Assembly: GCA_001469005.2 (NCBI GenBank) | Contig: LNZD02000006.1 | Location: forward strand, 1 to 36,227 | Direction of reading: 5' to 3' | Source of the DNA: SAR324 cluster bacterium lautmerah10 | GTDB lineage: Bacteria > SAR324 > NAC60-12 | DNA length: 36,227 bases | Shown here: in pieces, positions 18,870 to 26,992 of the stretch | Layout of the letters: each line of letters opens with the position of its first letter | Numbering within the stretch: position 1 is the first letter of the stretch | Notes under the pieces: generated by a model | Told to the model about the DNA's origin: nothing | Seen by the model: only the letters and a program-made list of their open reading frames with translations | The model's database searches: none | Made by a program: the position numbers and the translations under genes

Positions 18870-19850
18870 ATGATTGAAATCCAAATAAAAGAGCCTGGTG
18901 GCCCTGAAGTTTTGGTTCCGATAGAGGCGTCAATTCCGGAACCAGGCGAGGAGCAGGTTTTGATTGAAGTGGAAGCTTCTGGAGTGAATCGGCCGGATGT
19001 GATGCAGCGCAAAGGGCTTTATCCCCCTCCCCCGGGAGCCAGCAGTATTCCCGGGCTGGAAGTCTCCGGTATGGTGCGAAAGTTAGGTAAAGGTGCAAAC
19101 CCTGATTTATTGGGAAAATCGGTTTGTGCTCTTGTCAGCGGAGGCGGTTATGCTGAGTGGTGTGTGGCAGAGGATAAACTCTGTCTTCCTGTACCGGGAA
19201 GCATTTCGATTCCAGATGCAGCCGGAATCCCAGAAACCTTTTTTACTGTTTGGACCAATGTATTCCAAAGAGGGCGTTTACAGGAAGGAGAAACCCTGTT
19301 AGTTCATGGAGGCAGCAGCGGTATCGGAACCACCGCAATCCAGTTGGCCAAACAGTTTGGTGCAACGGTTTATGTCACAGCAGGGACCAATGAAAAGTGT
19401 GAGTACTGCCTGAAATTGGGTGCGGATGGAGCGTTCAATTATCGGGAAACGGATTTTGTCGAGGAAATCCGTCAAAAAGAGAAAAACGGTATTGATGTGG
19501 TTTTAGATATGGTGGGAGGAGATTATTTCCAGAAAAACATTCAACTGATGGCAACCGAAGGCCGTTTGGTGCAGATAGCCATTCAGCAGGGTTATCGGAC
19601 CGAGTTGGATCTCAGGAATCTTTTGATGAAACGGATTTATCTAACCGGCTCAACCTTACGTCCAAGAACGGTGAATCAGAAAGCAGAAATTGCCTTGGAA
19701 TTAGAACAAAAAGTTTGGCCTCTTCTTGGATCTGGAAAAATTAAACCTGTCATACACAGTACCTTCCCTTTATCCCAAGCATCAGACGCACATCAACTGA
19801 TGGAGGAAGGATCCCACATTGGCAAGATCCTGCTTATTCCCAAAACCTGA
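18870..19850 (+). CDS. NAD(P)H:quinone oxidoreductase (zeta-crystallin/PIG3-like)
   Basis: This is a zinc-free medium-chain dehydrogenase. From the ATG at 18870 it has 326 residues. A TTG at 18849 would add seven poorly conserved residues, so the ATG was preferred because family members begin with the strand that follows it. The GroES-like substrate domain contains SGVNRPDVMQRKGLYPPPPG, which is very typical of PIG3/QOR proteins. The nucleotide-binding motif is HGGSSGIGTTAIQLAK (GGSSGIG at about 147-153). The reaction is probably one-electron reduction of quinones with NADPH, or reduction of an enone. It follows the ligase gene by about 43 bp and converges on uxaA. Confidence 0.92.
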   Translation: MIEIQIKEPGGPEVLVPIEASIPEPGEEQVLIEVEASGVNRPDVMQRKGLYPPPPGASSIPGLEVSGMVRKLGKGANPDLLGKSVCALVSGGGYAEWCVAEDKLCLPVPGSISIPDAAGIPETFFTVWTNVFQRGRLQEGETLLVHGGSSGIGTTAIQLAKQFGATVYVTAGTNEKCEYCLKLGADGAFNYRETDFVEEIRQKEKNGIDVVLDMVGGDYFQKNIQLMATEGRLVQIAIQQGYRTELDLRNLLMKRIYLTGSTLRPRTVNQKAEIALELEQKVWPLLGSGKIKPVIHSTFPLSQASDAHQLMEEGSHIGKILLIPKT

Positions 19851-19880
19851 TTTTTCAGCAAATTAAACCGGTCTAGGGAG

Positions 19881-21392
19881 TTACATTACCGCACCCATTT
19901 GCCAGGGAAGGAACTCATGGTCGCCAAATCCCTGTGCTTCGCTTTTACTCGGTTTTCCTGAAGCAGTGTCAAGAATCAACTGAAAGATCTCTTCTCCCAT
20001 TTGCTGAACCGATTTCCCGCCGTCCAGGACCTCTCCGCAATTCACATCCATGTCTTCTTCAATATGGCGGTACATGGTTGAATTGGTTGCCAGTTTCAAG
20101 CTCGGTGCAGGTTTACACCCGAAAACCGAACCCCGACCCGTGGTGAAGCAAACCACATTCGCTCCGGCTGCGACCTGACCGGTTACTGAAACCGGGTCGT
20201 ATCCTGGTGAATCCATGAAGACAAATCCTTTACTCGTCACAGTTTCAGCATATTGGTAGACTTGCTGGAGAGGGGAGGTGCCTCCTTTGGCAACGGCTCC
20301 AAGGGATTTTTCCAGGATGGTGGTTAATCCTCCTGCTTTATTCCCGGGTGATGGATTGTTGTTCATTTCTGCTTTGTTCCGCATGGTATAATCTTCCCAC
20401 CACTGAATCAGGTCGACAATTTTTCTTCCTACTTTTTCACTCACGGCACGTCGGGTGAGGAGGTGTTCCGCACCATAGATTTCAGGTGTTTCACTTAAAA
20501 TCGCTGTCCCTCCATGACGGACGAGCAGGTCTGCTGCTGCCCCTAAGGAAGGATTGGCCGTAATTCCGGAATAAGCATCTGAACCTCCGCATTCCAGCCC
20601 AAGGGTTAAGTGACTGGCAGGAACGGTTTGACGCTGGATGGATTTGAAGTCAGGAATCATTTCACGGACCATACTGACTCCTCTTTCAACGGTTTTGCGT
20701 GTTCCTCCGCTTTCCTGAATCACCATCGTTCGTAACTGAGGTCCCGCCTCAAGCCCGGCTTCCTTGAGCCAATCCGGGATTTGGTTCACTTCGCATCCCA
20801 AACCCACTACAAGCACTGCGGCAAGGTTTGGGTGGGCAGCATATCCTGCCATGGTTCTTCGAAGTAAAGCCAGACCGTTGCCCTGATTCATTCCGCAACC
20901 TGTTCCGTGGGTGAATGCGACCACGCCGTCAAGGTTTCCAAGATCTGTTTCACCTTCCTTATCGAAAGCAGCACCGATGTACTTTGCAACCGTTGCGGAG
21001 CAATTTACGGAAGTCAGGACGCCAATATAATTTCTTGTACCGGCTCTTCCATCGGGCCGAAGAAATCCTTCAAATGTGGCCTGTTGCTCAACTTCTTCTG
21101 GAATTTTCACATCCTTCCCAAATGCGTAATCCCGCTCAAAATCACGAAGGGTGACATTATGGGAATGGACATGTTGTCCGGGAAGAATGGTCTTGGATGC
21201 AAAACCGATGATTTGATTGTATTTTCGAATCGGCTGATCGATGTCGATCCGAGCCTGGGCTACTTTGTGTCCCGCAGGGACCGGAGCTTCTGTGGTCACT
21301 CCCGGAGAGCCTGCCTCACTTCCCGCAGGAAGGGTTTTGACGGCAACTGCGACATTATCATTTGGATGCAGTTTTATGGTTGTTGGATTCAT
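19881..21392 (-). CDS. UxaA-family dehydratase (altronate/galactarate dehydratase type)
   Basis: The 503-residue protein has both parts of the fused UxaA architecture: an N-terminal SAF domain (about 5-95, including IGFASKTILPGQHVHSHN) and the large dehydratase domain (FLRPDGRAGTRNYIGV, FTHGTGCGMNQG, LGLECGGSDAYSGITANP, FTTGRGSVFGCKPAPSLK). Family members dehydrate D-altronate, D-galactarate or similar sugar acids using a metal ion. Fusion of SAF and catalytic domains argues against the split SuyAB sulfolactate lyases. An excellent AGGAGG precedes the ATG. It lies 21 bp downstream of alr. No other hexuronate genes are in the window, so the substrate is open. Confidence 0.9.
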   Translation of the reverse strand: MNPTTIKLHPNDNVAVAVKTLPAGSEAGSPGVTTEAPVPAGHKVAQARIDIDQPIRKYNQIIGFASKTILPGQHVHSHNVTLRDFERDYAFGKDVKIPEEVEQQATFEGFLRPDGRAGTRNYIGVLTSVNCSATVAKYIGAAFDKEGETDLGNLDGVVAFTHGTGCGMNQGNGLALLRRTMAGYAAHPNLAAVLVVGLGCEVNQIPDWLKEAGLEAGPQLRTMVIQESGGTRKTVERGVSMVREMIPDFKSIQRQTVPASHLTLGLECGGSDAYSGITANPSLGAAADLLVRHGGTAILSETPEIYGAEHLLTRRAVSEKVGRKIVDLIQWWEDYTMRNKAEMNNNPSPGNKAGGLTTILEKSLGAVAKGGTSPLQQVYQYAETVTSKGFVFMDSPGYDPVSVTGQVAAGANVVCFTTGRGSVFGCKPAPSLKLATNSTMYRHIEEDMDVNCGEVLDGGKSVQQMGEEIFQLILDTASGKPSKSEAQGFGDHEFLPWQMGAVM

Positions 21393-21413
21393 TGATGCCT
21401 CCTAAAGCAATTC

Positions 21414-22529
21414 TTATTTTTTTAAGGGATGATACACCCTGGGTATGCGTTGGTTCAAGCCGGTCAGGATTTCGTACGGAATCGTTCCCAAATCTGAGGC
21501 CATTTCTTCAGCAGTAATCGAATGGTTCTCCATTTGGCCGAGAATCACGGCCTCTTCACCAACAGGGATTTTTTGAAGGTTCGTATTGACCATAAACTGG
21601 TCCATGCAGACCCGGCCGACGATCGGCTTCTTTTCATCACGAATCAGAATGTTGCCACGATTCGACAGATCTCTCCGGAAACCGTCTCCATAGCCAAGAG
21701 GGATTGTTGAAACTTCAATATCCTCTTCCGGAGCCCAGGTGGCTCCATAGCTTATCGGGCTTCCCGCTTTAACGGTTTTGCTGTAAACCACCCTGGCCTT
21801 GAGACTGAGAGCTGGTTTCAGGTCAAGAAGCTTGTGTGATTTGGGATCAGGAACAACGCCATAGAGAATGATTCCAGGACGGACCATGTCAAGAAAAGTT
21901 TCAGGAAAATGGAGGATCCCTCCGGAATTGGCAAGGTGGCAGATCGGTTTTTTAGAACTGTGTTCCTGAAAATATTCAATGGCCGAATTGAATCGTTCCA
22001 GTTGCTCAAAGGTCATCGGTGATTCAGGATCATCTGCACATGCCAGATGAGAATAGATTCCAACGATCTCCAAATGATCACTTTTTGCTGCCCTGGCGAG
22101 AAAGTCTCTGGTTTCATATTCTGGAGCGCCAATCCGTTCCATCCCCGTGTCGATTTTCAAATGAACCCTGGCCCGTTTCCCGATTGGTTGTACGGTTTTT
22201 TCCGTCCAATCAAGATTTTCCAATGAAGACACGGTGAACTCCAAATCCCAATCGAGAAATTCCTGGATCTGGTCCTGAAGCACCCCTCCAAAAACCAGGA
22301 TAGGAATTGAGATCCCGGCTTTTCTCAGTTCGATCCCTTCCTGAGCTATGGCAACGGCCAGCCAATCGACCCCAAGTTTCTGATACAGCGTTGCGGTTTC
22401 AATAATCCCATGTCCATAAGCGTTCGCTTTCACCACGGCCATGAGCTTTCTCGGGCCCGTGTGTTTCCTTATTTGCTCCAGGTTATGAGCTAGCAGATTA
22501 TGGTCGACTTCAATCCAACAGGGTCTCAT
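21414..22529 (-). CDS. alr: Alanine racemase
   Basis: This PLP enzyme makes D-alanine for peptidoglycan. The 371-residue chain has the cofactor lysine Lys34 in MAVVKANAYGHG, LKIDTGMERIG, HLANSGG, RPGIILYG and the second catalytic base region SPISYGATW (Tyr), followed by IPLGYGDGF and VCMDQFMVN. All motifs are intact and the length is typical. The start is ATG without a clear Shine-Dalgarno. It lies between a frameshifted unknown gene (41-bp gap) and uxaA (21-bp gap) on the same strand and may share a transcript with both. Confidence 0.97.
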   Translation of the reverse strand: MRPCWIEVDHNLLAHNLEQIRKHTGPRKLMAVVKANAYGHGIIETATLYQKLGVDWLAVAIAQEGIELRKAGISIPILVFGGVLQDQIQEFLDWDLEFTVSSLENLDWTEKTVQPIGKRARVHLKIDTGMERIGAPEYETRDFLARAAKSDHLEIVGIYSHLACADDPESPMTFEQLERFNSAIEYFQEHSSKKPICHLANSGGILHFPETFLDMVRPGIILYGVVPDPKSHKLLDLKPALSLKARVVYSKTVKAGSPISYGATWAPEEDIEVSTIPLGYGDGFRRDLSNRGNILIRDEKKPIVGRVCMDQFMVNTNLQKIPVGEEAVILGQMENHSITAEEMASDLGTIPYEILTGLNQRIPRVYHPLKK

Positions 22530-22570
22530 CAGGATTCTGTGGAAAGGTCATCCATTCCAATCTGGAAAGG

Positions 22571-23135
22571 CTAAGCTTGTTGACTGTAAAAACCGAAAAG
22601 TGCGCTGCAGAAAAGTTCGAAGTTTTCAATTTCAAAATCTTCATTGATTTTTTCAAGGGTTTCAAGAAATGTCTCGAATCCCGAAAACTGTCGGTAGGCG
22701 GGGTAGATGCGGATTCGAATCTCGAATTTGAGAAACAAGGGGAGCAAATCATTGACAAGGGTTGCCAGTTGATTGGGATCTTCTCGAAGAAGGGTCAATA
22801 CTCTCCTGATACCCTTTCCCATTTTTGGCAGAGGCTTTCCCGGGTGTAACTTTTCTTTTCTGATGTGCACTGCCTGCACCTGGGAAGTTTACGCGGTATC
22901 CCTGTTCAGAGCCTATTTCCTGGAGTAGGGCTCCTGCCTGTTTGGTATCCAATTCCAGGGGGGGAATTTCTCCTCCAAGGATACGTCCCAAAAATGGATT
23001 CTTCGGATTGCTGTATACTTCGTAGGTTTCCCTTCCGAATTCATAAGGTAACGCCTGTGCACCCTTGATATTTCTGGGATTTTGTTCAAGAATCAGCGGC
23101 GTTTTCTGCTTGTCTCTAGGACTTTCTTCAGTCAC
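22571..23135 (-). pseudogene. Unknown gene split by a probable one-base insertion
   Basis: Two overlapping frames appear to be halves of one gene. The first starts at GTG 23135 and is convincing to about RVNFP near 22883. The second is open from 22888 to the stop at 22571 and continues with VQAVHIRKEKLHPGKPLP and a helical C terminus. Removing one G from the GG pair at 22879-22880 joins them as RVNFPVQAVHIRKEK and gives a 187-residue protein. Beyond the shift, the first frame turns into a Ser/Gln/Lys-rich tail that looks non-coding, whereas the second has regular hydrophobic helices. Function is not recognised. It lies directly upstream of alr. The lesion could be real or a sequencing error; two genuine overlapping genes are less likely. 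Confidence 0.5.
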
Positions 23136-23240
23136 TTAATTGCAACGGTGTTTTGATAAAATCAGGTTGGCGAAAAAACTTCTTTCACGAATCGCTCTAT
23201 AATTCCTTCATTCACGAAGCTTTCATTTAAAACGAATAAG

Positions 23241-23324
23241 ATGAATATAACATCCGAATTTCTTCAAGTTCCAGCAAATCCTAAAGGGTTATTTCATCAA
23301 GTTCAGATTATTTCCCTCAGATGA
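23241..23324 (+). CDS. Possible 27-codon leader peptide before slt
   Basis: An ATG at 23241 opens a 27-codon frame with TGA at 23322-23324 (MNITSEFLQVPANPKG, then LFHQVQIISLR). It is followed 29 bases later by a hairpin with T-rich tail and then by slt, an attenuation-like order. The ribosome site is weak (AATAAG). A chance ORF is quite possible. Confidence 0.2.
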   Translation: MNITSEFLQVPANPKGLFHQVQIISLR

Positions 23325-23353
23325 AAGATTGCGGAACAGTCTTTGCGTCTTGT

Positions 23354-23399
23354 GTTCATGCAGGATCATCACCTGAATGAACTTTTCTCTCTTTATTTT
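23354..23399 (+). terminator. Strong hairpin with T-rich tail in the slt leader
   Basis: GTTCAT-G-CAGG at 23354-23364 pairs with CCTG-A-ATGAAC at 23372-23382 (ten pairs, one G/A mismatch, seven-base loop), followed by TTTT and a pyrimidine-rich tail. It lies 25 bp ahead of the slt ATG in a divergent intergenic region, so it cannot terminate either neighbour. An attenuator or the end of a small RNA fits. Confidence 0.5.
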
Positions 23400-23407
23400 T
23401 ATTACCG

Positions 23408-25546
23408 ATGCTGAATTTGATTAAAGCTGCCCTCGTCTTTTTGGGAATACTCTCACTCTCAACTTCCAAGTCATTGGCATTAGCCCCGGAATGGAAAGTA
23501 TACCGGGATGTTTTTGAAAAAGGAGATTGTGCCAGGATTATCAGGGAACTTGGAGCGATTCAGCAAGCGGTTCCAGAACCCCATGGTGACTTCTGGTCAA
23601 AGTCGATGATGTTTCTGGGAAAATGTCTATTGAAGGAGAATCAACCGGAAAAAGCAAAAAAATTCATTTTACTCGCTGCAAAAGGGGCGCATTCGGATGT
23701 CGCACTTTTTCATCTCATCCAGGCGAATATTAAATCCGGAGAAAAATCGGAGGCACTCGAAAACATTTCCCAATTGTTAGAGCAACCGAAGCATGTTTTC
23801 TATCTTGCCCGCATCAGGAACTTATTAAGGGAAAATTTTAACAGTGAGGATGAAAGAAAAATGCTTTTTCATTTTCTTTCTCAACATCGGGAACATCCAG
23901 AATATTTTCTTCATGATGCAAAACTGCACCAACTATTTATAACTCAATCAGATCTTTTTAAGCAGCCAGTGAACAAAAAATTACGTCTGCTTGGTTGGCT
24001 GTACCCTGAAGATGAAACGACGGCGAAACAGTCCCATAAGTCCATTTGGCCTACGGATTTTAAAGATCTGACTCCAGAACAAATCAAACTCCGGGTTCAG
24101 AATCTCAAAAAACTGAATCTTCACCCGTATCTCATCTCACATCTGCCAAGGCTTGTTGAAGACCAGGATGCAGCGCTGCGACAATGGCTTGGTAATTCTT
24201 GGATCGATGCTCATTTCAGGACTAAGCAATATCAAAGCATCTATACAAAAATCAAAGAAGGTGAATTGGAAAAAGACTGGGGAATGTCTGCAAAAAATCT
24301 CCTCTACTGGAATGCCCTGCTCAAAATGAAAAGAAGGAAGTTAGATGAAGCTGTCAGCTATGTTGAAAATCTGAAAAAAATCGACCCGAAAAACAGCAGG
24401 CTTCCTTTCCTGTACCGTTCATTGGCAAAAAACTTTAAATCTAGACGAAAACCCGAACCGACTCACGAGTGGTGGACGAGGTTGATTAAAGAATACCCAA
24501 AGCATCGTTATACCATTACGGCTCATTGGGAAGAAGCCTGGAAGTACTACTCAAGGAATCAGTTTTATTCTTCACTGAAACACCTGGATGCAGGATTTGC
24601 GATCATTCCAAAATATTCGAAAAAGCGTCCACAGTTTATTTATTGGCGGGCAAAAACCCATGATTTATTAAAACACCAACAGGAATCAGATCAGCTTTAC
24701 GGAGAATTATTTACAAAATATGCCAACACTTATTATGGCTTACGGGGAATGCTTGAGCAGGGGAAGTTAGAAGCGGATTCTGATTCTATGAAAAATCTGA
24801 TTAAAAAAACGGAGCATAGGTCTGGTCAGAATTTAACTGATTCAGAGAAAATCCTTTTGAAAAGATGGGAATTTCTCTTTGACATCCTTGACAATCAACA
24901 GGCTGAAGAAGAGATGTTGAATGCTCTCAAAAAGGATCACAGCAAAAGTTTCAGTTGGAAAATCTGTGAACTTTTGAATCGTTATGAGGCATTTCACACT
25001 CTGCAAAAAGTGATTGCGAATCATTACATTTATGAACTCTATGACCAGGAAATCGGAGAAGATCCGCTTTGGGAGTTTGCTTTCCCTAGACCCTATTGGG
25101 ACCATGTCCGTGAGGTCTCTTCCAAGGCTGGAATCGATCCGTATTTTGCACTGGCGATCATGCGCGAAGAGAGTCATTTCAACCCTAATGCAATTTCCCG
25201 TTCAGAAGCCATGGGCTTGATGCAGTTGATGCCGGCAACCGCCAAGGAACAGGCAGGAAGGCATAAGATCAAAGTTAACAATTTAAAGCAGTTTTTTGAA
25301 CCACGACTGAATACCCTGCTGGGGACTGATTATCTGGGAAGGATTGCCTCAAGATTCAATGATTAACTTGTTTATACTGCAGGAGGATACAATGCGGGGC
25401 CGACTAACATGAAACGCTGGCTGAAGACCTACAACAGCGCATCTCCGGAAGAATTCGTGGAACATATTCCATTCCAGGAAACCAAGGATTATGTCAAAAG
25501 GGTTTACCGTAGTTACCAGATTTACCTCCAGATTTACAGTTCCTGA
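23408..25546 (+). pseudogene. slt: Slt-type soluble lytic transglycosylase interrupted by a TAA stop
   Basis: Slt enzymes cleave peptidoglycan glycan strands to 1,6-anhydro-muropeptides in the periplasm. A signal peptide (MLNLIKAALVFLGILSLSTS, then KSLALA) is followed by a long alpha-superhelical U-domain and a C-terminal goose-type lysozyme domain with catalytic Glu588 in MREESHFNPNAISRSEAMG and GLMQLMPATA. The frame stops at TAA 25364-25366 after residue 652 (RFND). In the same frame the codons beyond encode LVYTAGGYNAGPTNMKRWL, the conserved AYNAG-type active-site motif, and end at TGA 25544-25546, giving 712 residues in all. One base change (for example AAA, CAA or GAA to TAA) explains it. 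Without readthrough the enzyme lacks its last catalytic motif and is probably inactive. Confidence 0.88.
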
Positions 25547-25578
25547 GAATCTTTACTAGATTAGAATCGATAGAAACC

Positions 25579-26905
25579 ATGACGCTTTACGCCGACAGGA
25601 CTTTTAAAATCGACACCGAAAACGCGTTCAAGGTCGGTCCTCATATTGTCAGAGTTGAAAAAGAACGTTCGCAAGTGGTCAAACTCAATCTGGGGGAGCC
25701 TGATTTCCCGGTTCCAGTCCACATCAAGGATGAGATCAAAAGGCAGTTGGACCTGGACAACACCCATTACTGTGATCCCCAGGGACTGATTGGCTTGAGG
25801 GAGGCGATTGCCCGACAGGTAACTGAAACCCGTGGATTTGAAGTCGGGCCCCAGCAAGTGGTTGTCTTTCCAGGAGGCAAGCCCCCAATCGGTTTGGCCC
25901 AACAGGTTTATTGCAATCCCGGAGACGAGGTGATTTATCCAAGTCCGGGCTTTCCGATTTATGAATCATTCATCCGTTATGTGGACGCAATTCCTGTCCC
26001 TCTGCATCTTGATGAGTCCTCCGATTTTACTTTTTCACCGGAACAGTTATCAGAACTGATCACTTCAAAGACCATTATCAGAACTGATCACTTCAAAAAC
26101 CAAGCTCATTTACCTGAATTTTCCTTCCAATCCGACAGGGGGAGTCGCCACCCGAGAACAATTGAAGGCCATAGCCGAAGTGATTGAGGAACGTTGTTCA
26201 AAGGATGTGCGGGTTTATTCGGATGAGATCTATGAAAACATCCTTTTTGACGATCAAGAACATCATTCCATTGCCTCGATGCCCGGAATGGCAAGCAGGT
26301 CCATCATTGCCAGCGGATTTTCTAAAACCTATGCCTGGACCGGTGGTCGAATCGGATACGCGGTATTTCCTAATTCCGAAGAAGCGGAGATTTTCAAGAA
26401 CTTGAACATCAACTATTTTTCTTGTGTCCCGCCCTATAATCAGGAAGCTGCAAAAGTCGCCCTTGAAAGTCCTCTCTCGAAAACCGCAGTGGGAGAAATG
26501 GTTCAAACTTTTGAACAAAGAAGAAATGAAATCTGGGAAGCCTTGAACAAGGTGGAGGGAATCAGTTGCAGGAAACCCGGAGGAGCATTTTATCTGTTCC
26601 CGAACATTTCAGAAGTATGTTCAAATCTGGGATTGATGGAATTTCATGAAGGTCTTCCCGAAGCCGAAAAAAAGGAGACTTCTCCGGCAGGTTTTTTTCA
26701 GATGTTTGCTCTCTATGAACACCAGGTAGCGGTGCTCGATCGAAGATCTTTCGGAAGTCTGGGATCGGAAGGCAAACATTACCTTCGTTTGTCTACGGCC
26801 TCAGAAATCGGGGTGCTCCGTGAAGGAGTTCGGAGGCTTGAGGAGGCTTCCAAGAATCTGGCTGGGCTGCAGAGGTTTCTTCAAAACCGCCCGGATCTCC
26901 AATAG
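25579..26905 (+). pseudogene. Class I/II aminotransferase broken by a 28-bp tandem duplication
   Basis: The 5' part (25579 to about 26070) and the 3' part (to 26905) are one PLP aminotransferase in two frames. The N-terminal part has LNLGEPDFPVPVHI, DPQGLIGLREAIARQ, FPGGKPPIGLAQQ and IYPSPGFPIYESF. The C-terminal part has the PLP lysine in ASGFSKTYAWTGGRIGYA and KPGGAFYLFPNIS. The break is a repeated TTATCAGAACTGATCACTTC unit (26047-26069 and 26075-26097; period 28). Removing one 28-bp unit restores SELITSKTKLIYLNFPSNPTGG and a 432-residue protein with Lys240 as the cofactor lysine. The family is aspartate/aromatic aminotransferases (AspB-like); the substrate is unknown. It lies 32 bp after the extended slt stop. 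Confidence 0.88.
26047..26097 (+). repeat. 28-bp period tandem duplication inside the aminotransferase gene
   Basis: Two identical 23-base copies (26047-26069 and 26075-26097) are offset by 28 bp. The five bases between them (GACCA) resemble the AACCA that follows the second copy, so the true unit is 28 bp with one difference. As 28 is not a multiple of three, the copy shifts the frame by one. Confidence 0.95.
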
Positions 26906-26992
26906 TTTGGAGATGTTAAGCGCCTAAATCTCAGCTTTAAATTTCCGAAACTTTAAAAAGTTTATCTTCCCAAGTTGATAACTTACTCGTTT

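Noticed and set aside
25364-25366. Programmed readthrough or recoding of the TAA in slt
   Set aside because: TAA is used as a normal stop elsewhere in the window and no recoding element is visible, so a mutation or error is simpler.
26906-26992. AAACTT/AAGTTT palindrome between convergent genes as a terminator
   Set aside because: The stem is only six A/T-rich pairs with no proper T-run.
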